A stretch of DNA of 64,000 nt from Microvelia longipes (taxonomy: Eukaryota > Arthropoda > Insecta > Hemiptera > Veliidae), in NCBI GenBank assembly GCA_018340805.1, contig JACMZG010001863.1, forward strand, positions 56,669,080-56,733,079, given 5' to 3'. Positions 21,616 through 34,080 of the stretch are shown here, in pieces. Position 1 is the first letter of the stretch, and each line of letters opens with the position of its first letter. The translations under genes and the position numbers were made by a program. Under the pieces are notes generated by a model. That model saw only the letters and a list, made by a program, of their open reading frames with translations. It was not told the origin of the DNA and did no database searches.

Positions 21616-22254
21616 CTTTGTCATTCTGTTTAATTACATTCTGCACTATAGAATATTTTATTCGGTATTTTATTCATTTAAAAATTTAATCTAAAAATTG
21701 GATGAAAACCTCCATCTCGATTAAAGTAAACCCCGAAGTCCTGTGGAGGTAGAATTTAAAATATTCTTAACTATTTTAATTTATTTAACTGTCGATGGGG
21801 TCACTACCGAGACATCAAAAATATACTGCAATCATGGAAACTGAACACAAATTCTAATAGTCTTAACTATCATACTATAAAACAATAATCCATTAATGTG
21901 AAATGATAAACAACTTAAACAGATAATTTCAAGAGAAGAAAATCTTGTAATATAAACAATTACGAAACGAAATGAACTTAACACATGCTAAGTTCACACG
22001 AACTGCATGCAATACTAATAAGAACGAATATTAATGAAATATGAACCGAATTAACTGTATGCATTTTAAGATTAGTCGCAACTTAGTCGGTACGAGTTAG
22101 CCAACATATGATGACTAACATGCACTTGATAGTTAAGTCTCTCAAGCCCCGGGTGAGTCACAACATCACAAGCGATGCTTAACCCGTGTAGGTGTCTCTT
22201 CTTTGTGATTACAAACCATAGAGATATATTTCTAGAGAAGGCATACTCTATTTT
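21616..22254. other. unassigned sequence
   Basis: No gene recognised. Confidence 0.5.
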
Positions 22255-22900
22255 AATAAACCGATAGGCTTCAAACCTCTTTTTGGGCTCTCAGGAGCTC
22301 TGAGTAACCTCACTACAACCTTCTCCTACAGTGTGTTAAGGTTGCCGGCTTATCGAACATTGCTTGTGTTGTATTATACACAATCTAATGTATGAATTAC
22401 TGTCATTTTGTACAGTTTATTATATTGCATTATTATGCAATCTAATAAACACTATAAAATACAAAAGGAACCTGAACAAAAGGTGTTCAGGTTACTTTAC
22501 CGACGTTTCGAAATTCAACCGATAGAGCATAGAGATATATACTAAAGGGGGCATAGTGCCATAGCCTATCTCATAACATAGAGAGGCCTGAAACATCTTT
22601 TTGGGGCTCTCAGGGGCTCTGTATAACCTCATTGAAACCTCCTCCAAGAGTGAGTTAAGGTTATAATAAATCAATTGTTTTCGGCTTCCTGAACATTGCT
22701 TGTATTTTGATTTGTATTTTAACGTTCTACTTTATAAGTTTTTTTGAAAATTTAGTACTGATTATTTGATTGTATTTACAAGCGAGGTGGTCAGATTACT
22801 TTTTTGATGTTTCAAAATTTAACCTACAGGGCCTCTAATAATACATCTCTATGCGATAGGGCCTCTCTAGTAAAAATATATCTGTAGTCACAACAAATTG
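22255..22900 (+). repeat. dispersed repeat RG, two tandem partial copies
   Basis: Blocks AAACCTCTTTTTGGGCTCTC, GAGTAACCTCACTAC-like and GTTAAGGTTGCCGGC-like recur about 310 bp later in diverged form (22585-22700). TGATTATTTGATTGTATTTA and the ATTTAACCTACAGG end (22757-22830) match, in inverse orientation, 33840-33910. The GACGTTTCGAAATTCAACC text at 22501-22519 resembles the GAAACGTC motif of the hammerhead elements, but no CTGANGA box is present. Confidence 0.6.
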
Positions 22901-23078
22901 AGTAAAGATTTGTAAGGACCACATTTGTGCTAGGATAACTATGCGAGGAAAGTCTTTTCATTGGTCCGTTACCAAGGAGTATATAGGCAGTAGATAATCG
23001 TTAGGTAGTATTCTGCACGATACAGAGACGCGAATGAAAAAAAGTAATCATAACACATCATGGTTATAATTATTTAGA

Positions 23079-23354
23079 TATAATACAAATAAGAACCGCC
23101 TCCGTGGCCGAGGTCGTTAAGGCGTTAGTCTTTACACTGACCTTTGACACCCACGGAGGTCTGGGGTTCGCATCCCAGGTTACGCTCTCAGTTTATAGAA
23201 GATTATTGTTTAGATATATTATCGCCAACTTTAGAATACACTTTGAGCGTAACGGTTGCTACTACCACCCGAGGTGGTTCCCGCAAGGGGTTATCCCTGA
23301 TGAGCCGCAAGGCTCTAAACGGGCATTATCATTATTATTATAATACAAATAAGA
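23079..23354. other. 16-bp target-site duplication of a SINE
   Basis: TATAATACAAATAAGA at 23079-23094 and 23339-23354 flanks the SINE exactly. Confidence 0.9.
23095..23338 (+). mobile_element. tRNA-derived SINE, subfamily 2, complete
   Basis: The head CCTCCGTGGCCGAGGTCGTT matches the start of a class II (Ser-like) tRNA: A box near 23105-23122, a long variable region, and B box GGTTCGCATCCC at 23165-23176. The body has hairpins CCACC/GGTGG, AGGGG/TCCCT-like and GAGCC/GGCTC with a GCAA loop, and it ends ACGGGCATTATCATTATTATTA. A perfect 16-bp target-site duplication shows a fairly recent L1/RTE-type insertion. The open frames here are shadows. Confidence 0.92.
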
Positions 23355-23875
23355 CAAGAATCATGAAGAAATTATTCGCTAATGAGTAATTTATGGACAG
23401 CAGAATCAAACGTTACCGCCGTAATTAAATATTAGAAGAAAATTCAATTTTCAAGAGAGTTTTAAAATTTGTTTTTTCCTATAGAGGTGGATTTCTCATA
23501 GAGGTTTTATTTCATAGAAAAACAAAACTGCTTATCTATCATACTGACAACCTGGCATAATCAGATGGTCTGACATGACGAGAGAGACACAACGACACAG
23601 TAAGACAAAGCAATCATTATGTTTTGATTTCTATGAAAGACAAAGTCTTTGTTCGGCCACAACATTTGAATTACGAGTATTGAATTACATGTTTTTATTA
23701 TTTTACAAAATTATTGACATAAGAAAGAAATAAAATTAATTATTAAAAGTTCTGATAAATTTGTAATAATAGAAATAGAATCAAATCAATAGTTTATTAA
23801 ATATATCCTTGAAAAATTCAAACACGGGGATAATAAATCAATTTAATAATGAATACGTTAAATTCTGTACAAAAT
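23355..23875. other. unassigned sequence
   Basis: No feature recognised. Confidence 0.5.
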
Positions 23876-24022
23876 GAAGACAGAGTGAATGTGAGAGAGA
23901 GAGAGAGAGAGTGGATGTGAGAGAGAGAGAGAGAGAGTACGAAATGAAGGCAGAGTGGATGTGAGAGAGAGAGAGAGAGAGTACGAAATGAAGACAGAGT
24001 GGATGTGAAAGAGAGAGAATGA
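23876..24022. repeat. (GA)n-rich minisatellite
   Basis: Three to four copies of a unit of about 58 bp. Each consists of GAAATGAAGACAGAGTGGAT and a (GA)n run of 6-9 repeats. Confidence 0.9.
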
Positions 24023-24079
24023 AATAATTATTTTAGTGCAGTCTGTAAAGATACCTATTAAATTTAATGTCATAAAATC

Positions 24080-25155
24080 GGGAACGGGGTACCTCGGAAC
24101 TCTTCCTCATTACATCGAACACGCATGGCTCATCCTCCCAGCTTCGGACCCGCTTCGCTCGTCTTCAGAAATACAAGCCGTTAAATTTATACTGCAACAA
24201 ATCTTCTGACTCGGTTTGCTCGTCCTCAGAAATACAAGCCGTTAAATTTATACTGCAACACATCTTCTGACTCGGTTCCCTCGTCCTCAGAAATACAAGC
24301 CGTTAAATTTATACTGCAACACATCTTCTGACTCGGTTCGCTCGTCCTCAGAAATACAAGCCGTTAAATTTATACTGCAACACATCATCTGAATCGGTTC
24401 GCTCGTCCTCAGAAATACAAGCCGTTAAATTTATACTGCAACACATCTTCTGAATCGGTTCGCTCGTCCTCAGAAATACAAGCCGTTAAATTTATTCTGC
24501 AACACATCTTCTGACTCGGTTCCCTCGTCCTCAGAAATACAAGCCGTTAAATTTATACTGCAACACATCTTCTGACTCGGTTCCCTCGTCCTCAGATATA
24601 AATAAATTTCATTCCCAGTGGTCACTCATCCAGGGACTGAACACGCTCGATGCTGCTTAACTTTTATGATCCACCAAAAATCATAGATAGACTTGTTGTA
24701 TTATAACAAAACGTAGTACACTTATTTATTACGTACACAAGCACTCACAACTCAATTGAAATATTTTCCGATATTTTACAATTTTTAAAAAATGTCTACA
24801 AATCATTCGATAAAAATTCAACTAATGCTGATAATGAGATGAAACTAGGCACATATGTTAGTCTTATACATGGCTACATGCGTGCCAAATTTCAATCTGA
24901 TATCATCATTTTTCCGTGTTTTATGATTTTTCGAAATTTTTTGCGGAATCATTAATCCAGGTAGATGACGTCGTAAAATAATTATTATGATGATAACAGA
25001 CAGAAAACTTTGCAAAAACCACTCAGGAGGCTTTAAAAACGCCTGAAACGCCTGATTCCGTTTTCATTCCATTTTCATTCCGGTTTCGGATCTTTTTGTT
25101 AACACAATACTTTTCCTATATACCAACGGTATAAATGAGGAAAAGTGAAAATTGA
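24080..25155 (+). repeat. D1 dispersed element, most complete copy, with array in its head
   Basis: Starts with TCGGGAACGGGGTACCTCGG and runs through all D1 blocks: CGCTTCGCTCGTC, GACTGAACACGCTCGATGC, ACGTAGTACACTTATTTATT, the TACATGCGTGCCAAATTTCA block, ATGACGTCGTAAAAT, AAACCACTCAGGAGGC, CCGGTTTCGGAT and CCTATATACCAACGGTATAA. Apart from the amplified 61-bp array the element is about 630 bp. No coding frame and no terminal inverted repeat were seen. Confidence 0.8.
24165..24602. repeat. 61-bp tandem array inside D1
   Basis: Seven copies of a 61-bp unit (CTTCTGACTCGGTTCGCTCG, TCCTCAGAAATACAAGCCG, TTAAATTTATACTGCAACAC). The unit is the head segment of D1, as shown by its single-copy counterparts at 7700-7770 and, reversed, 49800-49870. 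Confidence 0.95.
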
Positions 25156-26157
25156 AAATGTTTTCAAGACATTAATTTATACCCAAACAAATAGAGTATA
25201 AAAAATATAGTAAGCTAAATTCGGACACAAACTATTTGTAAAGAAGATATTAAAAATTACATTTTAAAACAGTTCAAGAGTCTCTCTGAATGCTCTTAAG
25301 TGGTGGGTCTCTTTAAATAATAATGATAAATTAATTGCTTTTTGTGTTATATTTGTACAAATTATTTTGTTTATTATATTTGTATTTTATTTATTAAATA
25401 AAGAATATTAAAAAAAAAAACGCAAATAATAAATAGTTCAAATTATTAATTGTAAAGAATGTTAAATAAAAAGTGAAAACATAAATAACAATATATATTA
25501 TTATTTTTATTATTAGTCTCCATTGTTTTATGCTTTTCGGACACATCCTGTGTCCGAAAAATAAAAAGCATAACAATATATAAATACAAAATCTACAGTA
25601 ATAAATTGTAACCAAAATACCTCAACACAAGTCCCATGACAAATCGTTGTTTAAAAGTTCTGTTCTAGTCCATTCCAAGACTGTTAAGTAACCTTCTGTG
25701 TCAAGAACATTGAAATAGTCACGTACGTCAGTAAGTCCGTAGGGGACTCCATTAAACCAAAACAATCCCAAGAAACAGCGAGACAGAAATAAACATTACC
25801 AAGAAGGCTAAGAATAAGAACTGAAAGGAAGAGATTGGTCATGCTAAAGAGAACTAAACGACTGCTCCAGTGTTTCTAACTTCTGAGGCCTCGGATCTTT
25901 AACCTGAGTTACTGATTCCTCAGTATTATAAAACCCTGTAGGACCTCATTGGAGGAAAAACCTCTTCCTAAAACATTAGCATTGAAAATAAAAAATTCAA
26001 ATAAACAAACCATTTATTAGCATTGCATCAATCGATTGAAGTAAATAACTATTTAATAATACATATTGCCTATAAGTTCAACATTTGTACTAAGCCGTGG
26101 TGGTGTCAAATTGTTTCTCAGATATATTATTCTTGATCTGGGCCTCCCAGGCCAAGA
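25156..26157. other. unassigned sequence
   Basis: No gene recognised. GTCCGAAAAATAAAAAGCAT and its inverse ATGCTTTTCGGAC (about 25527-25572) form a short hairpin. Confidence 0.45.
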
Positions 26158-27658
<1,501 letters not shown>

Positions 27659-27692
27659 CTGCCCCCGTGGCCGTGATCGTAATGAAGTCAGT
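27659..27692 (+). repeat. SINE head fragment
   Basis: CCCCCGTGGCCGTGATCGTAA matches the A-box end of the subfamily 1 SINE; the match stops after about 30 bp. Confidence 0.5.
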
Positions 27693-28422
27693 TTTAGACA
27701 AGGCTGCGATTTTCCCAGCCTTCAAAACAAATCTATTTCTCTTTCAGAACTCAGAAAAAATATCCCCGTGGGCTGAGCTCCCCAAAATGTTTCGTAATGT
27801 TGATTGAGCTTTGTACTGGGTAACGACCAGTTATTAATAAAATTTTGCGATTTCTCGAACGTAAACCAATAAAACCAACAAAAAAAACCAACAAGATGTG
27901 AATCAAGTGCTGAATGCATACATTATGGTTATACTTCGTTTTGAGGATTAAAGTTGCACAAGTGTATTCGTAATGAACCAACTAGTTTAACTACAACTGC
28001 AAAAGGCAATTTCCTTCAAAATATTTTCATTCTTAAATTTAAAATTCTAAGAAGCCAGTAAAGTAACAAAATGCAGAAATGCATGTCATACTTCAAACCT
28101 ACCAAATGCTAACAATTTTACAAAAAAATGGTTTGATGAAGATTTGGCAAAATGCCAAATTCCCTCACGATATCGAAAATAATTTAAAAACAATATAATT
28201 TTCGTTCGAACCAGTAGGTTTCTCTGCCAAAGGTAACAATGACTTGTTACCGTCATCAAAATATTAAAATAACTGAGGTTCTTTATTTATTTTGACGAAT
28301 TTTTGGGCATCTGAATGCAGTTGTCTTCAAATAACTTCCTTTATTTACTAAAAATAAAAATGAACGAAATACATTATATGAAGGATTGAGCGCAACTCTT
28401 CTAAATAATTGAGATATTTGAG
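27693..28422. other. unassigned sequence
   Basis: TCTATTTCTCTTTCAG at 27730-27745 has the form of a plus-strand splice acceptor and is followed by a short open stretch (NSEKISPWAELPKMFRNVD, then stop). Minus-strand frames at 27722-27981 overlap it. Without other exons I cannot decide between these. Confidence 0.3.
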
Positions 28423-28662
28423 ACAAATCTAGTTATCCATCAGTTGAGTTATTAGCAAACAAAAAAGAAATCCGTCCACAGATTGCTCGTTCACTTTTTT
28501 GGTTACTGTTCAACTGCCTTGACAGACTTAGAAAAGATTCAACAAACAACATTGCAAAAAAAGAACTGGAAAATATCCTTTCCAGATTCGATATCGAAAG
28601 ATCAGACAGAAATAGGGTTTTCCGCGAAATGACCGCCAAACGATACATGGGGGGAACATAAA
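28423..28662 (+). pseudogene. unrecognised coding remnant, about 79 codons
   Basis: The plus-strand frame, open from after a TGA at 28420 and closing with TAA at 28660-28662, has a strongly protein-like composition. It contains SYPSVELLANKKEIRPQIAR, then LFWLLFNCLDRLRKDS, then KKELENILSRFDIERSDRNR, and ends KRYMGGT. It has no ATG near its start, so it would be a last exon or a 5'-truncated copy. A helix-rich, charged protein is suggested, but I recognise no family. The 3' end including the stop has been duplicated (28597-28735). It could be a transposon or other mobile gene remnant. Confidence 0.4.
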
Positions 28663-28736
28663 ACTACGAAAGATCAGACAGAAATAGGGGTTTCCGCGAA
28701 ATGATCGCCAAAAGATACACGGGGGGAACATAAGGC
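28593..28736. repeat. 72-bp direct duplication spanning a stop codon
   Basis: CGAAAGATCAGACAGAAATA to GGGGGGAACATAA occurs at 28596-28662 and again at 28668-28734 with a few substitutions. It copies the last 22 codons and the stop of the remnant above. Confidence 0.9.
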
Positions 28737-29138
28737 TAAAAACGTGATCACTGGTTTACTAGTAAAATAGAGGGGGTAGAATAACATTGTCCTTCACTGG
28801 GCTTAAAAGTTTTCGAAGTCAATAAGTTTGTGTTTTTCCCTCTTTATGACCGACACGCTTACCGCCAACAAACTTTAAGCGAATTCACTTTGGGAATAAA
28901 TTCGCTATTTTTACTTTCAAACAAATTAAAAATGACATTAAATATGTACAATTAGCCACTTTACAATAATAAAATAAACTAAATTTTAGCTCGAAATGTA
29001 AATAACCTGACGCTACGAAGGATGGAGTGTATCTCAGAGTAAATCTGGTACTTCAGGATACTAGCCTCTCTACTTTGCTTTTAATATTATTGATGCTGTT
29101 GTAGTAAGTTTGATATGTCCTTTGCCAATTAACACATT
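28737..29138. other. unassigned sequence
   Basis: No feature recognised. Confidence 0.5.
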
Positions 29139-29392
29139 CCCTAGTGGATAGGTAGGTTTGCCTAGTTGATAGGTAGGTTTGTCTCGTGGATAGGTAGGTT
29201 TGCCTAGTGGATACGTAGGTTTGCCGAGTGGATAGGTAGGTTCGCCGAGTGGATAGGTAGGTTTGCCTAGTGGACGTAGGCCGAGTGGATAGGGTATAGG
29301 TTCGCCTAGTGGATAGGTAGGTTCGCCTAGTGGATAGGTAGGTTTGCCTCGTGGATAGGTAGGTTTGCCTAGTCGATAGGTAAGTTTGTCGC
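29139..29392. repeat. 21-bp tandem array, about 12 copies
   Basis: Unit CCTAGTGGATAGGTAGGTTTG, with TTTG or TTCG and CCTAG or CCGAG variants. Two central copies are shortened. Confidence 0.95.
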
Positions 29393-30887
29393 TCTAATCC
29401 CTAAACACTTCTTGCAACTAGGCGACAAATAAAACACAACCTATTTCGTTTATTAATCTCCATAAAACAAGCTGGCTACGCTTTTTCTATCCTTTAAACC
29501 ACCTATAGAGCAACTTCACATTTTCTTTAAAAACACTTCATAGACTGTAAAGTCTTGGCTCACATTTACAACGTAAATTCCTAAAAAACTTGTCAAGAGG
29601 AAATATATAGAGAAGAAAAATTCAGAAAAAACAATACAAGTAAGAGAAAATAATAAAAAATAACATCGGGAATTGTAGAAAAACATTTTTACAAAATAAA
29701 TAATTTAATAATACTGTAAAAATAAAGGGAAATATTTTGAGTTAATCTAAAAAAAGGGGTCCTAAAATTTCATCATCAAAGACCTTCGGTTTCTTCTGGG
29801 AACCACTCTCGGAAAATCAGAATTAGAAAGACAAATTCAAGTACCTGCGCCGTGGAAACCTGACCAGTGTAGCCTGACCTTTTTTAGGAACCTTTGAAAT
29901 GGAAAATAGAACAAGTCTCTTGGAACATCATTTGGAAATTATTATAAAATACAGGATTTTCGTCAGAAATAAAAGTCTTAAAGAAATTGGAAATTTTTCT
30001 TTTTATAATTTAAGGGAATTACTAAAGGGAAAATTGTTATTTTTATTCTTTACAAAATGGGGGATGTAAAAGAGACAGAGTCTGAGCATAGATGTTTTAA
30101 ACTTTCCTAAGTAATAATACTTTGCCAGCTTTAATGGCTCCATCACTGAAACATGAATGCAAGTAACGCCTATAAAGCATCTCGTACTGAGGGCGAAAGC
30201 TAAGCAGAAGTAGACCGCTCTACAGAATTTTAGCGATCTATTTGAAAAAGACAACACTTTAATCATCAATATTGGTCCATTACTCTACATTGCAGTGTCA
30301 GCATATCAAAAGAATCGTGAAAGATCAATGATTAAAGAATAATTTATAACTGATAAATACTGACTTATCGTAGCAACAGAAATCAGTAACCTACTCATCT
30401 TAAAGGAGGTTCAGTCTCTTAATGTAATAAAGATGAGCAACGTCGGCATGACATGGATCTGATGATGGTACGCTGATGGAAACAGAGGCGTAGGAGAGTC
30501 AGGGAACTTTTGTCCCGCCCCAATCCCCACAAATTATAATGATACAATACAGCAACAAAAAGGATGAACTGTTTGTGGGTTATGCTGAACCCGCAATCAG
30601 GCACCCCCCTATCGCCATAAAAAATTAACAGCCACGCTTCAGCAATGAAATCAGTTATCGAAGTGGATCCAAATTTGAGAAAAGCTCAAACTGTCTTAAA
30701 TCTAAGATTAAGTACGGCATAAGAAGATTTTTGTAGCCAGTTCGAATTCATTTTCTTATAAATACACGTTGAATTCACGTCGGTGATTTTTTTTATCATT
30801 TTATATATTTCAATCTTAATTTTGTTTCCCCGGTAGAGTTGTTAAATAGCAATTAAATAAGTTATTTTAAGATACAATCAAACTAAC
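29393..30887. other. unassigned sequence, presumed intron 1 side of the gene at 30888-31200
   Basis: If the exon upstream is real, this is the start of its first intron (minus strand). No second exon is recognised. At 30461, CTGATGATGG and GGAAACAGAGG recall a hammerhead core but no stem II can be formed. A 61-codon minus frame at 30419-30604 shows no motif. Confidence 0.4.
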
Positions 30888-31200
30888 CAGGTTCCTCTTC
30901 CAGAACAAAATGATGAGGTAGAGCCGCCAACCATGACGGAGGCCTGGAGGCCGGTCTGGATCCAGGTGGTGATACCGCTGGTGATGTCGACGTAGACGCG
31001 TCGTGATCATCATGCGACGTATGTCCGGCACCAAGAGCAGCTCCCACAAGTGCAGGACTGAACGCTACGAATTCCCAATTAGCCGATTTATCAGAACCAC
31101 TTGACGTACGTTTTTTCTCACCTAGTGCGTACTTCCTGCGACGGATTTTCGTCTTAAAACTAGACATACGGAAACTGTTATCGGGCACTGTGAACCACAT
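30888..31200 (-). CDS. first coding exon of an unidentified protein-coding gene
   Basis: The minus-strand ATG (31200-31198, context GAAAATGT with A at -3) opens 104 complete codons. The predicted peptide begins MWFTVPDNSFRMSSFKTK and has a basic patch KIRRRKYALGEKKR (residues 18-31). A Ser-rich segment follows, then an Ala/Gly stretch (PALVGAALGAG), an acidic-Ser/Thr-Pro low-complexity part (about 60-85) and PHHFVLEEE. The frame meets a donor, CTG|GTTAGT, at 30888|30887, leaving phase 1. GC content is clearly higher than the surroundings, as expected of a conserved exon and its promoter. Upstream lie a GC-rich leader and an initiator-like TCAGT. A second Met at residue 12 is an alternative start but has a poorer context. 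The protein family is not recognised. The rest of the gene would lie to the left and perhaps outside the window. Confidence 0.65.
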
Positions 31201-31294
31201 TTTCGGTTCCCCACGAAGGGTAAACCCTTAACAAAACACTAAACACCGATCGAAGACCGCACGATTATACGATCACGAGACTCGGCACTTGACT
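31201..31294 (-). promoter_or_regulatory. probable 5' UTR and initiator of the gene at 30888-31200
   Basis: On the minus strand TTCAGTC (complement of 31291-31297) matches the arthropod initiator TCAGT and would give a leader of about 94 nt with no upstream ATG. The GC-rich, repeat-free block continues to about 31390. No TATA box is seen at -30, and no DPE match was found at +28. The transcription start is inferred only. Confidence 0.4.
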
Positions 31295-32019
31295 GAACAA
31301 CTCACAGGAAACATGACCGGCTTCCCCCTACCAGACGGACATACCCCACCGCACGGCTTGCCTACCACCGCCAAACACCGCCTCTATTCATATATATGTC
31401 GACAATTAAACCAACCAAAAAATAATTACATTAAACATTCAAACCACTTAAACTTAACCAAAAATATCAATTAATCATCATAAGAGTTACACTCGACAAC
31501 CCAGCAAATTCTAAAAAAACAACCACAATAAACTTAAATGTTAAGAATGTCGGATAATCTATTATCTATGCATAACAGTAAGGATCGTTACATTCCTTTA
31601 CTCATTCCCTTATATTTAAAAACTAAAAAATAAACAATGAAAATTGCAACTATAAACAATAAACTGCATATGGATGTAGACACAATGGAATCATCTGCGC
31701 ATTCTTCGAAACACCGCATTTAAATTTCACTATATAAATTTAAAGGATATCCAATAAATAATAGTGTCACAAAATAAAAACCTATGATTTGTTGACTTGG
31801 CAATTATATATCAGGCGTGGCAACTAAATTTATAATAATGCGAACATTCTATTTGGAGAAATTAATCTTAAAGACATAAATTATTAGCAACATTTTTCAA
31901 AAAATTAATTTTTAGCTTTAAGAAAGTTGCTATAATCAAAGTTAGCTGTAAACTAACTCTTCTACTGGAGTGCTTACCCAGCGAGAAACTAATAGATACA
32001 CAAAGCTGTAAATTTTATT
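31295..32019. other. upstream region, unassigned
   Basis: A GC-rich part to about 31390 (several CCACCG and CCGCC blocks) may be promoter. Beyond it the sequence is AT-rich without features. The plus-strand frame at 31289-31474 is not gene-like. Confidence 0.4.
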
Positions 32020-32118
32020 TCCCTATAGATGTCTCAGATAAACAAAGCTGTGTTTTTTATTTCACTATTGATGTGTCAGATAAACAAAGCTGTAGATTTT
32101 ATTTCACAAATGTGATGT
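32020..32118. repeat. three-copy direct repeat
   Basis: ACAAAGCTGTAAATTTTATT, ACAAAGCTGTGTTTTTTATT and ACAAAGCTGTAGATTTTATT occur at about 58-bp and 47-bp spacing, with TGTCAGATAAACAAAGC between. Confidence 0.75.
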
Positions 32119-32641
32119 TCAATGAGTAAGATGAATTAAACTATGTTAGAAATGTTACAAATTCTGCTAATCGGCCACAATTGGACAGCCAAATCAATCG
32201 CTTGAAAAATATTTTATTAATATTACGAATTCGTAGACGAGCCCCTTTTAAAAATTACAATACAATATAATATAATATAATTATTAGTATATTAATATAA
32301 TATATTATTAATTAATAATATAATATAATTATAATTTCCTAAGAACAAAAAGAGGTGAAGAAAGATGTCATGAGGTAGACCAAGATCATATGCGGTGGAA
32401 TAAGATCTTAATGATTTATTTTTTAAAGGAAAACACATTAGGTAAGTTACAGGTGGACCAACAAGTTAAAAAAAACCTGTAAAATAGATTTTCCAACAAA
32501 CTTTGTTTTAGATCGAGAAGAAAGTAAAATGGCGTGATTAAATTTAGCAACGTAAGCAAATTTCATTACCTCATTCAGGTCTTAGACTGATGATCTAGAT
32601 ATGTCTAGTCTACTTAAAAGACTATTAGATCAATAAAACAA
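32119..32641. other. unassigned sequence with an AT-rich tract
   Basis: A low-complexity TATAATATAATTATTA tract covers about 32258-32335; otherwise no feature. Confidence 0.5.
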
Positions 32642-32828
32642 TCGGGTAAGGGATACCTCGCAACTTTTCTTCACCAAAACGGATTTACTACGCTCATCCT
32701 CACTACTTCCAACTTGTTTCGCTGGACCTCAGAAAATAAAAACCACTAAACGTACTTTAATACGTTAACAAAATATTAATTATTGTACTAAGTTTAAACC
32801 CTCTAGTATAAATACACTGATAACAGAC

Positions 32829-32892
<64 letters not shown>

Positions 32893-33050
32893 ATATATAT
32901 ATACGATGACACACAAGCACACACACAAGAATACAAACAACTTCGTGAAAAGTACTCAGGATGTCTTAAAAGCACCTCAAACGAATTTGTTTCACCTGGT
33001 TTCGGTTCGTTCTGCAAACGCAATACGGTATAAGTGAGAAAAGTCAAAAT
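32642..33050 (+). repeat. D1 dispersed element interrupted by a TA tract
   Basis: Head (AATCGGGTAAGGGATACCTC), the TGTTTCGCTGGACCTCAGAA block, the TGTACTAAGTTTAAACCCTC block, then a (TA)n tract (32829-32902), then the tail (AAAAGTACTCAGGATGTC to ACGGTATAAGTGAG). The middle third is deleted. Confidence 0.75.
32829..32902. repeat. (TA)n microsatellite
   Basis: Alternating TA inside a D1 copy, at the position where other copies have the GATGATAAAACACAC text. Confidence 0.95.
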
Positions 33051-33559
33051 AACTAATTTTTCCCTTAGGAAACTTACTAAAAAAACTCACTCCTCCCAAA
33101 AAAAAATGCTTTTTCAAAACATTTTAACTGAAGACTAGGCGGTCTCAAATTAAAATAAAAACTCTAATGTAAGTAACTATTAGATGCTAAACCCAGATTT
33201 CAGGAGGCCATGCAGAAAAATACACGTTTCCATCACAACTGCTAAAATATATTGGACTTGACTGTAAAGTATATAAAGATTTACCTCTTCAGGATAAATA
33301 AACAATTCAGCTAATTATTTGAAAGCATTTACCTGGAACAGAAAAATAGCCAATACAATTAGAGAAAAATCGACAAAGAAATCGACCGAAGAAATCAATC
33401 GACAAGAAATCGATCGATTTGTCTATCGATTTGTCGATTAGACAAATTTCCAAAGAAAATATATTATTATTTAAAAGTAACAATTTTAATTTATATTGGA
33501 ATATTTATTTTAGACCTACGGTGGATATACTAGGCTTAATCAAATGAGACTGACTATAC
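33051..33559. other. unassigned sequence with a hairpin
   Basis: AATCGACAAGAAATCGATCG and ATTTGTCTATCGATTTGTCG (33388-33437) can pair into a hairpin and echo the AATCGACAAA motif of the D1 array. No gene recognised. Confidence 0.45.
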
Positions 33560-33815
33560 TTGTGTAGAATAAAAGGGATACTTTTGTGCCAATTTTCAAC
33601 TCAACTCAATGTTTTCCGTTTCGAACGATTTTCTAAAAAAATCCAATCATTTCATTCGATACAAATTGAACTAATGCTGATAATGAGATCATATAAACTT
33701 AGCACATCTTTTGGTCTTATATGCAAGACTGCGTGCTTGCAAAATTTTAAATTCACCCCATGAATTTTCACTGTCTTCATTGACGGTTAAAGACGTCAAT
33801 AGAATCATAGAAATA
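33560..33815 (+). repeat. D1 dispersed element, central part
   Basis: GAACTAATGCTGATAATGAG, the TTGGTCTTATATGCAAGACTG block and GACGTCAATAGAATCAT match the centre of D1 (24815-24985). The open frame here is a by-product. Confidence 0.7.
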
Positions 33816-33834
33816 TTATTACTAGAGGCGTCCT

Positions 33835-34080
33835 ATAGGTTTAACTTTGACTCATCTAAAAAGTAACCTGACTACTTTCGTTTACAAATATAATCAAATA
33901 ATCAGTGCAAAATTACAAATAATTTACATAGTAAACCGTTAAAAATACAAATCAAAACACAAAAATGTGCGGGAAAACAAAAATAATTGATTTATAATGA
34001 CCTTATCTCCCTTTTGGAGGAGGTTTCAAAGAGGTTACACAAAGCCCCTGAGATCCCTTAAAAGATGTTTCAGGCCTCGC
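33835..34080 (-). repeat. dispersed repeat RG, inverse copy
   Basis: Plus-strand text AAAAAGTAACCTGACTACTT, AATATAATCAAATAATCAGT, GGAGGAGGTTTCAAAGAGGT and AAAGATGTTTCAGGCCTC is the inverse of RG blocks at 22575-22830. A further inverse piece with AGGCTATGCCCCCTC lies at 34498-34535. Confidence 0.6.

Noticed and set aside
23104..23389. Two overlapping open frames of about 80 codons
   Set aside because: They are translations of the SINE with its target-site duplication.
27722..27981. Minus-strand frames of 65 and 76 codons as a gene
   Set aside because: They overlap each other in different frames, show no family motif and compete with a plus-strand acceptor-like signal; no decision is possible.
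30461..30500. CTGATGATGG followed by GGAAACAGAGG as another ribozyme
   Set aside because: No stem II can be drawn between the two motifs and no stem III follows.
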